NCBI GenBank assembly: GCA_944989445.1
Contig: CALYLW010000322.1
Coordinates: 88,917 to 152,916, forward strand
DNA length: 64,000 nucleotides
DNA from: Ampullaceana balthica
Lineage: Eukaryota; Mollusca; Gastropoda; Lymnaeidae
Reading direction: 5' to 3'
The notes under the pieces were generated by a model that had not been told where the DNA came from, searched no databases, and was given only the letters and a program-made list of their open reading frames with translations. Positions 59,001 through 62,304 of the stretch are shown here, in pieces. Each line of letters opens with the position of its first letter. Within the stretch, counting starts at the first letter, position 1. The position numbers and the translations under genes were made by a program.

Positions 59001-60535
59001 TCGGACAAGAAAGGTCAATTATTGTTCATTATTGATCAAATATTTGGTTTACGCAAAGCCAAAGTTATTTTAAAAGTCAGTTTTTTTGTCAGTTAATACA
59101 GTGGGAGCTATTTTAAAGTTTAAAAAAATGAAGACTTCTTTTGCAATTACACAGATAGTTAATAGAGAGTAATGTATCAAACGTTTTTTTAACATAAACT
59201 GAAGGATTCTGAACTTTCTATGTCCCACGTTCTGTAGAAAGACCAATTATGTTGTTCTGAGGTTATAAAAAAATCATCATTTTCACTGTGCCGAGGTAAG
59301 TAGAATGACAACTGTCACTGACAAAAGTCAATAAAATGACCGTTTTGACTGTCAGAAGTCAATAGAATAACCCTTTCCACTGTCAGAAGTAAAAATAATG
59401 GCCATTTTCACTGTCAGAAGTCAATAGAATGACCATTTTCACTGTCAGAAGTCAATAGAATTACCATTTTCACCGTCAGAAGTAAAGAAAATGACAATTT
59501 TCACTGTCAGAAGTCAATAGAATGAACATTTTCTCGGTCAGAAGTCAAAATAAGAACTATTTTCACTGTCAGAAGTCAATATAATGACCATTGTATCAGT
59601 CAGAAGTCAAAATAATGACTATTTTCACTGTCAGAAGTAAATAGAATGACAATTTTTAAAGTCAGAAGTCAAAAACCACTTTCACAGTCAGAAGATAACA
59701 GACTGACTACTCTAACTTAAGATAACCAATTCGAAACTTGCCAAATTGCACTATTTTTTAAAGTTAAGCTACTTACTGTTGCAAAATTGCACTAATTTTT
59801 AAAGTTAAGCTACTTACCGTTGCCAAATTTAACTATTTTTTTTAAAATTAAGCTATTTACTATTGCCAAAGTGAACTATTTTTTAAAGTTTTAAGCTACT
59901 CACTATTGCCAAATTGCACTATTTAAAAAAAAATTAGGCTACTTACTGTTGAAAAATATACTGTCCTCCAGAGAAGTATATCCTGTAATACACATTTTGT
60001 TTGTGAATAATTAAAAATAGTTATACGACCGATAGCCTAATATAAAGAATGAGTACAATAAAAGCCTCGTCTTTGACAATTATTAAGACGAATCTGTAAA
60101 TAAACTTAAAACACTCTATGAATTTCCCTTTATAAATATATACAGTCCAACATTACCCCCCTTTTACTTCATGAATGTTTATAGTCCCTACATAACGCAC
60201 TCTCATATGCGCGTATGGATACTTTATAGAGTCCAACATTACACACCCGTGATAACAATTAATATTGCACTTTATTATTTATATTTTATTGAATATCATG
60301 CTTAATTTTCAAATTACTAATTCAATTTATTGTACTAGATAGGTTTAAATGAAATTGCCCGATATTAAAAGAAAGTTTACAGTGTCATTCGACTTTATTT
60401 TAGTGAATATATATCAAAATTAATAGAAAACATTACATTTTACACTAAATAAAATTGCGTACCTTGAATTTTCAAAGGGAGGCTAGCGAATATAATGATA
60501 ATGACGAGCCGGAGTTGCTGGTATATTAGTTTCAT
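31975..60535 (-). CDS. Two-CTLD, five-Ig type I membrane receptor (gene model)
   Basis: A spliced gene read on the minus strand. Coding exons: 60463-60535, 59947-59982, 58892-58989, 58351-58441, 57112-57366, 55222-55533, 53145-53174, 52955-52984, 52706-52830, 51110-51240, 45128-45369, 44142-44429, 42903-43196, 42270-42617, 35514-35843, 34206-34329, and probably 31975-32033. The first sixteen join in frame to about 936 residues with GT-AG introns throughout. Domains in order: signal peptide 1-24; CTLD1 about 36-184; Ig1 184-288; linkers 288-308; CTLD2 308-474; Ig2 474-570; Ig3 570-668; Ig4 668-784; Ig5-like 784-894; transmembrane helix about 912-932. An exon joining the phase-2 end of the membrane exon to the phase-1 tail exon was not found; without splicing, the frame would stop at a TAA just past the membrane exon. 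The product is predicted at the cell surface. Resemblance to FREP/CREP-type domains suggests recognition or defence, which is inference. A split into two genes cannot be excluded, but no second signal-peptide exon was seen. Confidence 0.75.
32641..33212. repeat. 38-bp minisatellite, 15 copies
   Basis: Unit AAGAGCTAGACTTTTTTATC followed by AGTGTAATATTGTTACAT. Left and right copies have CTTTTTTATC and the middle block has CTTTGTTATC, showing regional homogenisation. It lies between the proposed tail exon and the membrane exon. Confidence 0.97.
33255..33440. repeat. 46-bp tandem repeat, 4 copies
   Basis: Unit TTAGTTATTTTGTCATCTAT, AATAAAGACATCTGTATCAA, ATCTAT. Four copies with a few substitutions. 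Confidence 0.95.
33441..34205. other. Intron, nothing firmly recognised
   Basis: AT-rich intron after the membrane exon. On the minus strand a 28-nt segment at about 33803-33830, flanked by TTAAATCCCTAAG and GTATGTTAA, has splice-like borders and reads CALKNGNNSG, but it would need phase 0 at its start and so does not fit the membrane exon. Confidence 0.35.
34206..34329 (-). CDS. Receptor exon: transmembrane segment
   Basis: Acceptor TTTTGTTTTCAG, donor GTAAGTTTTT, phase 1 in and phase 2 out. It encodes a short juxtamembrane stretch (KVQSAAHDRFSPFMSY), then a hydrophobic helix GLPCVIFLLLVLALVAIYSI and the basic stop-transfer residues VKKTK. This is a textbook type I membrane anchor and shows that the product is a membrane receptor rather than a secreted lectin. 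If the donor is not used, the frame meets TAA immediately, giving a tail of only a few residues; that alternative end is plausible. Confidence 0.9.
34684..35035 (-). mobile_element. Small non-autonomous Helitron-like element
   Basis: On the minus strand it starts TCTATATATATATA and ends GCGTATGCTACGCC...TTTCTAG|T, with the GGCGTA-GCA-TACGCC hairpin near its 3' end. The same ends occur at 55683-55985. A long (AT)n run at 34988-35032 and an adjacent (GA)n run at 35033-35056 mark the 5' end. Confidence 0.65.
35514..35843 (-). CDS. Receptor exon: Ig5-like membrane-proximal domain
   Basis: Acceptor GTTTTTCGCTAG, donor GTGAGTTTAC, phase 1-1, 330 nt. It reads GKPSLCHHQNYF, later NVTATFCFMMDRL, and ends VQVEDFGQYLIHLKFNVRTV before FFITVQNSG. 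The spacing and the D-x-G-x-Y motif (EDFGQY) are those of an Ig F-strand, but the usual F-strand cysteine is leucine or isoleucine here. The canonical disulfide is therefore missing and the fold is degenerate. Potential N-glycosylation sites are NVT and NST. Confidence 0.85.
35844..36668. other. Intron with Helitron-like relic
   Basis: No exon. About 36120-36620 contains decayed words of the Helitron internal sequence (for example CCTATTAAATTGTATTTTC, GGGGGCAACCGGTCCCAAAG). Confidence 0.5.
36669..38783 (+). mobile_element. Non-autonomous Helitron-like composite in receptor intron
   Basis: The left end is A|TCTATATATATAAAAATCAA with (TG)n, and the right end is GCACGACGGGTCTGCTAG|T, matching the element at 15061-18151. 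A second 5' end (TCTATTATATATAAATAAAA) sits at about 37498, so two copies are joined head to tail. It has the internal words ACTAAACCATTCATCCGATC and GGGGCACGGGGGCCCATAAT. It lies in the intron between the Ig5 and Ig4 exons, in the orientation opposite to the gene. Confidence 0.75.
38784..39376. other. Intron, decayed Helitron-like sequence
   Basis: No exon. 38800-39170 has weak similarity to Helitron internal sequence (TGAAATGTACCTGGGC, GCATTCGGATGAATCGTGTA on the minus sense). The direct repeat GTAAATTGTT at 39367-39376 is the left target-site copy of the SINE that follows. Confidence 0.45.
39377..39662 (-). mobile_element. tRNA-derived SINE with 10-bp target duplication
   Basis: On the minus strand the head reads GGTGGTCGAGTGGCAGCGCA, a box A-like RNA polymerase III promoter. 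It continues to GGTCACGGGTTCGAATCCGT, with the box B core GGTTCGAATCC. The body is followed by an (AGATA)n-type tail at the plus-strand left end. Perfect 10-bp direct repeats GTAAATTGTT flank it at 39367-39376 and 39663-39672, so the limits are well fixed and the insertion is fairly recent. Related tail fragments occur at about 39690-39735 and 50075-50130. It is not a tRNA gene: the body does not fold as a cloverleaf beyond the promoter region. Confidence 0.85.
39673..40194. other. Intron, SINE tail relic and AT-rich sequence
   Basis: 39690-39735 (ACAGAAACCCCTTTTATAAA, GAAGATTATTGCGTCC) matches the tail of the adjacent SINE. Nothing else recognised. Confidence 0.5.
40195..40750 (-). mobile_element. 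GC-rich repeat-like block, possibly LINE 5' region
   Basis: The base composition differs sharply from the surroundings. On the minus strand an open frame of 113 codons (40222-40563) starts MPMMKTKVPVESRVIPKRPF and is basic and Arg/Pro-rich, like the leader or ORF1 of some non-LTR elements. I cannot name the family, and there is no catalytic domain. It could also be an unrelated retroelement UTR. Confidence 0.35.
41035..41690 (+). pseudogene. CR1/L2-like LINE C-terminal fragment with internal 57-bp repeat
   Basis: The region reads LSRLDYCNFSL at its start, then LHWLPVAERID, and later SRRGLHTSTQSLL. These are the marks of the C-terminal part of CR1/L2-like reverse transcriptases; compare LHWLPIQARID in the element at 62305. 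The KP(A/S)(C/S)(K/R)DLHWL...AERIDHI segment is repeated five times in frame (57-bp unit, about 41180-41465). The fragment has lost the RT core and is not functional. Confidence 0.7.
41691..42269. other. Intron, small TTACAGTTT.CCCTCTACCTA repeat
   Basis: Three diverged copies of TTATTACAGTTTGCCCTCTA about 60 bp apart at 41905-42020; otherwise nothing recognised. Confidence 0.5.
42270..42617 (-). CDS. Receptor exon: Ig4 domain
   Basis: Acceptor TTTCTGTTCCACAG, donor GTGAGTGATT, phase 1-1, 348 nt. It reads GPIHILSFYETHNVMIYDDS, later GPGMCGLLVCNAETYSRPT, and ends SCKDKGKVVCHITDHM before IWVRRC. The C-x-D-x(3)-V-x-C motif is the Ig F-strand pattern shared with Ig1-Ig3, with V in place of Y. 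Extra cysteines at the start (DECEV, GMCGLLVC) suggest an additional disulfide. N-glycosylation sites: NTS and NET. This is the longest Ig exon of the gene. Confidence 0.88.
42903..43196 (-). CDS. Receptor exon: Ig3 domain
   Basis: Acceptor TCTGTATTGTTCTAG, phase 1 in. The donor is most likely GTGGGT right after CACAATT, giving 294 nt and phase 1. It reads GPVTVTLSIDQMV, then SDLYFNCTVDYVKEDFYLEI (B-strand cysteine), and TFNLSVVGCNDSDVYTCRYH (F strand). It carries sequons NCT, NLS and NDS. The acceptor region is copied in tandem upstream (43197-43335). Confidence 0.88.
43197..43335. repeat. Tandem copies of the Ig3 exon acceptor
   Basis: About four diverged copies, 32-38 bp apart, of GTCACTGGACCTAGAACAAT followed by ACAGAAATGTTACA. 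On the minus strand each has TTGTTCTAG|GTCCA, i.e. the true acceptor plus the first exon bases. The copy next to the exon is taken as the used site because only it continues into the open Ig frame. Confidence 0.85.
43336..43722. other. Intron, diverged acceptor-like words
   Basis: No exon. A further weak copy of the CCTAAGACAATACAGAAATG motif is at about 43580-43605. Confidence 0.5.
43723..44141. repeat. Tandem copies of the Ig2 exon donor, about 10 copies
   Basis: Unit of about 40 bp: TAAACTTACAATCCATATCT, ATGAAAATGAAATATTCCT. On the minus strand it reads TTTTCATAGATATGGATT|GTAAGTTTA, which is the last 18 coding bases of exon 11 with its donor. About ten copies follow the exon, most keeping GTAAG, some decayed to GTTTTA or GTCAG. 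Confidence 0.92.
44142..44429 (-). CDS. Receptor exon: Ig2 domain
   Basis: Acceptor CATTGCCAACTTGCAG, donor GTAAGTTTAAAAG, phase 1-1, 288 nt. It reads EVLTVTVNDELTQ, KNETMTIECLAETTNNSI (B-strand cysteine) and LDNAQCEDAGRYSCNVDF (F strand). It carries sequons NET, NNS and NQS. It follows CTLD2 directly. The last codons and donor are the seed of the repeat at 43723-44141. Confidence 0.92.
44430..45127. other. Intron, AT-rich diverged repeats
   Basis: No exon. About 44470-44900 has loosely periodic ACATACTAAAGTAGATTTT-like words 50-60 bp apart, an old decayed minisatellite. Confidence 0.5.
45128..45369 (-). CDS. Receptor exon: CTLD2 third part
   Basis: C-terminal half of CTLD2: LWVGASNLQDLASFRWIANK, then LWSSEQTTKHGQEICIARNK, SQCFELHHYICMNLYS, with the three cysteines expected of a CTLD (C2, C3, C4). 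The EPN/QPD position reads SEQ and the WND region is absent, so classical calcium-dependent sugar binding is not expected. The donor GTAAAAG gives phase 1. The acceptor is problematic: the equivalent CTLD1 exon starts in phase 1, but here the only in-frame AG is ATCTATAAG at 45370-45378, giving phase 2. That phase fits exon 9 if its downstream donor (GTATAAGC) is used. The exon start is partly duplicated at 45370-45420. Confidence 0.8.
45370..45425. repeat. Partial duplicate of CTLD2 exon 10 start
   Basis: CTTATAGATTACTGACAACA and CCTAAACAAACAAGACACAA match, with changes, CTTGTAGATTACTGGCCCCA and CCCAAAGTGACAAGAAACAA at 45310-45357. The outer copy carries the better acceptor (TTGTTTGTTTAG) but has a stop in the lectin frame. 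Confidence 0.8.
45426..46087. other. Intron with dispersed repeat
   Basis: 45525-45735 (ATATGACGTCATTGTTTGAG, AACGATGCAAAAATAGGATT, GGGCACCGTAGGCGCCCTAC) recurs at 54130-54330 and, in part, at about 45790. Not coding. Confidence 0.6.
46088..47800 (+). pseudogene. Autonomous Helitron Rep/N-terminal region, decayed
   Basis: Pieces in shifting frames correspond to the start of a Helitron replicase-helicase. 46110-46315: TRKRRKAKERKDRWRAK, an N-terminal basic segment. 46540-46980: CFKHFRGNIRSYNSPISFAT-like, PGRDPYIFKIHGQMYNRTSH, FAQLYFVDKTQATD. 47125-47640: DPMTYALLFPYGEAGW and LFVTFTANPSWPEI, hallmarks of the Helitron-like N domain; then VARVFKLKL at about 47670. The Rep catalytic HUH residues and the helicase are not present, because the copy ends at the 40-bp minisatellite. 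Several frameshifts make it non-functional. It lies in the receptor intron between CTLD2 exons 9 and 10 and is antisense to the gene. It could be a relative of the source of the non-autonomous elements nearby, but shared ends cannot be shown. Confidence 0.85.
47801..48455. repeat. 40-bp minisatellite, 16 copies
   Basis: Unit GATAAGCTACTGAGATGGTA, GAAGTAAAACATATTTTCTTG. It begins within the last Helitron coding remnant (CTACTAAGATGGTAGAAATA at about 47788), so the array seems to be seeded at the element's broken end. Confidence 0.96.
48456..49164 (+). mobile_element. Helitron-like internal relics
   Basis: 48460-48680 carries words of the large non-autonomous elements (CCCATGGTGTGCCGTGGGGC, AATGAATGGATCTTGACCAA, ACTTGGTTCATAAAAAGTTG). 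48750-48900 starts TTATATATAAAGCTCAGTTG and reads like another element's 5' region. Neither copy is complete. Confidence 0.5.
49165..49345 (-). mobile_element. Helitron-like 3' end, truncated
   Basis: Plus-strand CTAGACGCCCCGTGGCGTAG followed by CATACGCCGCAGACTTG is the reverse complement of a Helitron 3' end: hairpin GGCGTA-TGC-TACGCC, then CTAG and a T. The following sequence (GTGCAAAGAAAGTTG, GAACGGACACAAACTACAGC) matches the elements at 34684 and 55683. The 5' end is lost. Confidence 0.6.
49346..50224. other. Intron, SINE tail relic
   Basis: No exon. 50075-50130 (TTACAGACGCTCCTTCTATA) matches the tail of the SINE at 39377. Otherwise AT-rich. Confidence 0.5.
50225..50930. repeat. 47-bp minisatellite, about 14 copies
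   Basis: Unit GGACTTAGTGACACACTTAG, CCCCAGGAACCAATCCCTGT, CTTTACA. Left copies are close to identical; right copies (from about 50560) are more diverged, so amplification was more recent at the left. Confidence 0.95.
51110..51240 (-). CDS. Receptor exon: CTLD2 second part
   Basis: Acceptor TATCTTCTGCAAAATACAG. It reads EFCKHKDAVLAAFNSLSQMQ, SIFKSQTKLQSTLAELNDIF, RFG. It starts with the CTLD alpha-1 cysteine (FC) in phase 0, exactly as exon 4 of CTLD1 does (RFCQESGLIL). Two donors overlap: GTCAGTATA after TTTTG (127 nt, phase 1, as in CTLD1) and GTATAAGC four bases later (131 nt, phase 2). Only the second fits the acceptor available at exon 10. The Gln- and Leu-rich helix is longer than in CTLD1. 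Confidence 0.82.
51241..51806. other. Intron, nothing recognised
   Basis: AT-rich intron between exons 9 and 8; no element or exon seen. Confidence 0.5.
51807..52565. repeat. 39-bp minisatellite, 19 copies
   Basis: Unit GTGTATCAGTCAATACAATA, ATAATGGCAGTTACCATGG. It has a higher-order pattern: the order of GGGTGTATCAG, GAGTGTATCAG and GATTGTATTAG variants repeats over a block of about 235 bp (52070-52130 versus 52265-52325). Both strands are open for about 250 codons because the unit is 13 codons with no stops; this is not a gene. Confidence 0.97.
52566..52672. repeat. 22-bp tandem repeat, 5 copies
   Basis: Unit CAGTATCAGACACTATTCAT followed by GG. It abuts the 39-bp array and lies 34 bp from the donor of receptor exon 8. 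Confidence 0.93.
52706..52830 (-). CDS. Receptor exon: CTLD2 first part
   Basis: Donor GTAATGTC, phase 0 out. It reads FRSPNVSSDTERPVCSGPDT, ELSEGSCFTYFNKFASFTQA, E: the first beta-strand cysteine pair of a long-form CTLD (C...C-F-x-Y), ending at the WxxA/FTQAE position just as CTLD1 exon 3 ends at YKRAQ. The acceptor CAATTCCGAG is the only AG that leaves the frame open in phase 1, but it lacks a good pyrimidine tract, so the 5' border is less certain. Confidence 0.75.
52955..52984 (-). CDS. Receptor exon: linker, downstream copy
   Basis: A 30-nt phase 1-1 micro-exon with acceptor CATATGTTTGGACAG and donor GTACGTTTG. It reads GSTVSDESSYG. It is the second of two tandem copies and leads into CTLD2. 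The Ser/Thr-rich flexible linker is a possible O-glycosylation site. Confidence 0.75.
53145..53174 (-). CDS. Receptor exon: linker, upstream copy
   Basis: A 30-nt phase 1-1 micro-exon with acceptor TATCATGTCTGGACAG and donor GTATGTTTG. It reads GSSVSNESSYG, with an N-glycosylation sequon NES. Paired with the copy at 52955-52984; either one or both could be spliced in without changing frame. Confidence 0.72.
53175..53489. other. Intron, nothing recognised
   Basis: AT-rich. No exon or element seen outside the 190-bp duplication. Confidence 0.5.
53490..53845. repeat. 44-bp minisatellite, 8 copies
   Basis: Unit ATCATTATGGTCAATACTCA, GAACATACTAGAAATAACTA, CAAG. Near-identical copies. Confidence 0.96.
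53846..55221. other. Intron with dispersed repeat and GA/GT-rich tracts
   Basis: 54040-54330 holds the dispersed repeat found at 45525-45735 (ATTTTGGTGCAGCAATTTGG, GGGCTTTTGGCACTAAAAAA, CGGCGCCCTGGGTGCCCTAC). The first part of it also recurs at 49010-49060 and 56250-56300. A purine-rich run lies at 54830-54970, and CAGGTGTGTCAGGTGAGTCA-type repeats (8-10 bp unit) at 55015-55090. No exon found. Confidence 0.55.
55222..55533 (-). CDS. Receptor exon: Ig1 domain
   Basis: Acceptor TTTGTTGCTGTATTTCAG, donor GTAAGTAATA, phase 1-1, 312 nt. It reads GLLSMSVNNIEMPRNKVVHQ, KGKSLDIRCDLLHAGFDRSS (B-strand cysteine), and FHIPVTTCNDSGVYICDANF (F strand, D-S-G-V-Y-x-C). Ig2, Ig3 and Ig4 repeat the same C-x-D lead-in. 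Sequons NTS and NDS. It follows CTLD1 directly. Confidence 0.93.
55683..55985 (-). mobile_element. Small non-autonomous Helitron-like element
   Basis: The minus-strand 3' end is the GGCGTATGCTTCGCC hairpin followed by ...CTAG|T at 55683-55686, and the 5' end is TATATATATAATTCACCAGA near 55985. It is the closest relative of 34684-35035 (shared GTGCAAAGAAA.TGTGGT and CTTGTTCTGGTGAATT). It lies in the intron between Ig1 and CTLD1. Confidence 0.65.
55986..56402 (-). mobile_element. Helitron-like element, abutting the previous one
   Basis: CTAGCTGACCCACGGCGTAG followed by CATACGCCGC is a 3' end inserted right at the 5' end of the element at 55683-55985. The far end is degenerate (CGACGGGAATTATGTATATT, GATATATATGG). 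A second hairpin-like fragment, GACCCGCGGCGTATCACCCG, is at about 56121. Confidence 0.55.
56403..57111. other. Intron, nothing firmly recognised
   Basis: No exon. A 100-codon plus-strand open frame at 56610-56912 contains FISYMCSSANTAICQIRDIH, similar to the ICRSAYTAIRQISSIRH segment of the LINE at 62305, so about 56805-56910 is a short CR1/L2-like LINE remnant in plus orientation. Confidence 0.55.
57112..57366 (-). CDS. Receptor exon: CTLD1 third part
   Basis: Acceptor GTGGTTTTCTTCTTGACAG, donor GTAAGAATAA, phase 1-1, 255 nt. It reads GYRGLRAPLWVGASSHGKKG, SFLWLADNSKLKRY, IWYEGPDDENDQKRCVQIYS, DVSCNIQNSFLCMAL. The LWVGA core, the W-x-x-G-P-D-D loop and three CTLD cysteines (C2, C3, C4) are present. 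The sugar-binding triplet reads GPD rather than EPN or QPD, and there is no WND motif, so ligand type cannot be predicted. Confidence 0.93.
57540..57845. repeat. 44-bp minisatellite, about 7 copies
   Basis: Unit TTGATAACACACAACTTTGT, TGGCTAGATTCAATACTGCA, ATTA. It lies in the intron between CTLD1 exons 5 and 4. Confidence 0.95.
57846..58350. other. Intron, nothing recognised
   Basis: No repeat or exon identified; ordinary AT-rich intron. Confidence 0.5.
58351..58441 (-). CDS. Receptor exon: CTLD1 second part
   Basis: Acceptor TTTTTTCTATTCATTGCATCAG, donor GTAAGAAC, phase 0 in and 1 out, 91 nt. It reads RFCQESGLILARIYSTFQLH, TLTENINTYQ. It starts with the helix-1 cysteine (FC). Its length and phase match the CTLD2 exon at 51110-51240 apart from the donor shift noted there. 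Confidence 0.9.
58442..58891. other. Intron, nothing recognised
   Basis: No element or exon seen. Confidence 0.5.
58892..58989 (-). CDS. Receptor exon: CTLD1 first part
   Basis: Acceptor GTCCGATTTGTTTCCAG, donor GTAACGG, phase 1 in and 0 out, 98 nt. It reads NFAYNCDGRNVFLVGGRCYH, LYNHELSYKRAQ: the N-terminal cysteine pair of a long-form CTLD with G-G-R-C-Y and the Y-K-R-A-Q helix start. Confidence 0.92.
58990..59284. other. Intron, nothing recognised
   Basis: No exon or repeat supported. Confidence 0.5.
59285..59700. repeat. 31-bp minisatellite, about 13 copies
   Basis: Unit CTGTCAGAAGTCAATAGAAT, GACCATTTTCA. Copies diverge at both edges. Confidence 0.94.
59740..59946. repeat. Tandem copies of the exon 2 donor, 4 extra copies
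   Basis: Unit of about 41-45 bp: ACTTACTGTTGCAAAATTGC, ACTAATTTTTAAAGTTAAGCT. On the minus strand each has CAACAGTAAGTAGCTTAA, i.e. the last exon bases plus the donor GTAAGTAGC of receptor exon 2. Donor-like words occur at 59771-59776, 59812-59817, 59855-59860 and 59898-59903, besides the used one at 59941-59946. Confidence 0.92.
59947..59982 (-). CDS. Receptor exon: N-terminal linker
   Basis: A 36-nt micro-exon, acceptor AAAATGTGTATTACAG, donor GTAAGTAGC, phase 1-1. It reads GYTSLEDSIFFN and precedes CTLD1, as the 30-nt linker exons precede CTLD2. Confidence 0.8.
59983..60462. other. First coding intron, nothing recognised
   Basis: No exon or mobile element seen. Weakly repeated TATAGAGTCCAACATTAC words at 60140-60245. 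Confidence 0.5.
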
Positions 60536-60542
60536 AGTTGTA
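60463..60542 (-). CDS. Receptor exon: signal peptide and start codon
   Basis: ATG at 60533-60535, seven bases after a good acceptor (TTTCACTTACAG at 60543-60554), so a non-coding 5' exon should lie further up, beyond or inside the 27-bp array. It reads MKLIYQQLRLVIIIIFASLP, LKIQ, with a basic N-region, a hydrophobic core and a likely cleavage after about residue 20-24: a typical signal peptide. The donor GTACGC gives phase 1, shared by nearly all later introns. Confidence 0.85.
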
Positions 60543-60611
60543 CTGTAAGTGAAACATCAATATATGGTTTAATGTCATGTAAACTCTATACAAATATATT
60601 GAATACGTAAT

Positions 60612-62304
60612 GTACACTATCAACAGTGACGTAGTTAAGTACACTATCAACAGTGACGTAGTTAAGTACACTATCAACAGTGACGTAGTTAAGTACACTA
60701 TCAACAGTGACGTAGTTAAGTACACTCTCAACAGTGACGTAGTTAAGTACACTCTCAACAGTGACGTAGTTAAGTACACTCTCAACAGTGGCGTAGTTAA
60801 GTACACTCTCAACAGTGACGTAGTTAAGTACACTCTCAACAGTGGCGTAGTTAAGTACACTCTCAACAGTGGCGTAGTTAAGTACACTCTCAACAGTGAC
60901 GTAGTTAAGTACACTCTCAACAGTGGCGTAATTAAGTACACTCTCAACAGTGGCGTAGTTAAGTACACTCTCAACAGTGGCGTAGTTAAGTACACTCTCA
61001 ACAGTGGCGTAGTTAATTACACTCTCAACATAGGCGTAGTTAAGTACACTCTCAACAGTGGCGAAGTTAAGAACACACTCAACCGTGGCGTAGTTAAGTA
61101 CACTCTCAACAGTGGCGTAGTTAAGTACACACTTAACAGTGGCGCAGTTAAGTACACACTCAACCGTGGCGCAGTTAAGTACACTCTCAACAGTGGCGTA
61201 ATTAAGTACACAATCAACAATTGCGCAGTTAAGAAAACACTCAACCGTGGCGTAGTTAAGTACACTCTCAACAATGGCGTAGTTAAGTACACTCTACACA
61301 CTTTACAGTGGCGTAGTTAAGTACACTCTCAACAGTGGCGTAGTTATATACACACTCAACAGTAGCGTAGTTAAGTACACACTCAACAGTGACGTAGTTA
61401 AGTACGCGCTAAACACTCTACAGTGGCGTAGTTAAGTACACTCTCAACAGTGGCGTAGTTATATACACACTCAACAGTGGCGTAGATATATACACTATCA
61501 ACAGTGGCGTAGTTAAGTACACTCTACACACTCTACAGTGGCGTAGTTAAGTACACTCTCAACAGTGGCGTAGTTATATACACACTCAACAGTGGCGTAG
61601 ATATATACACTCTCAACAGTGGCGTAGTTATATACACTCTCAACGGTGGCGTAGTTAAGTACACTCTCAACAGTGACGTAGTTATATACACACTCAACAG
61701 TGGCGTAGTTATATACAATCTCAACAGTGGCGTAGTTATATACACTCTCAACAGTGGCGTAGTTAAGTACACTCTCAACAGTAGCGTAGTTATATACACA
61801 CTCAACAGTGGCGTAGTTATATACACTCTCAACAGTGGCGTAGTTATATACACTCTCAACAGTGGCGTAGTTAAGTACACTCTCAACAGTGACGTAGTTA
61901 AGTACACACTTAACAGTGACGTAGTTAAGTACACTCTCTCAACAGTGGCGTAGTTAAGTACGCTCTCAACAGTGGCGTAGTTAAGTACACTCTTAACAGT
62001 GGTGTGGTTAAGTACACTCTCAACAGTGGCGTAGTTAAGTACACTCTCAACAGTGGCGTAGTTAAGTACACTCTCAACATTGGCGTAGTTAAGTACACTC
62101 TCAACAGTGGCGTAGTTAAGTACACTCTCAACAGTGGCGTAGTTGTATACACACTCATCAGTGGCGTAGTTATATACACACTCAACCATGGCGTAATTAA
62201 ACCCCAGGCGTATTAAGTACACTCTCAACAGTGGCGTAGTTAAGTACACTCTACACACTCTACAGTGGCGTAGTTAAGTACACTCTCAACAGTGGCGTAG
62301 TTAT
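60612..62304. repeat. 27-bp minisatellite, about 60 copies
   Basis: Unit TACACTCTCAACAGTGGCGT, AGTTAAG. Variants are GTGACGTAG versus GTGGCGTAG, GTTAAG versus GTTATA, and occasional longer CACTCTACACACTCTACAG copies. Near the left end GTGACGTAG dominates; further right GTGGCGTAG dominates and GTTAAG/GTTATA alternate. It starts about 70 bp upstream of the receptor start-codon exon. The unit is nine codons with no stop on either strand, giving spurious open frames of 170-240 codons. Confidence 0.97.

Noticed and set aside
60483..62258. Open frames of 170-240 codons reading YTLNSGVVK or RVYLTTPLL
   Set aside because: Translation of the 27-bp array, open on both strands because of the nine-codon unit.
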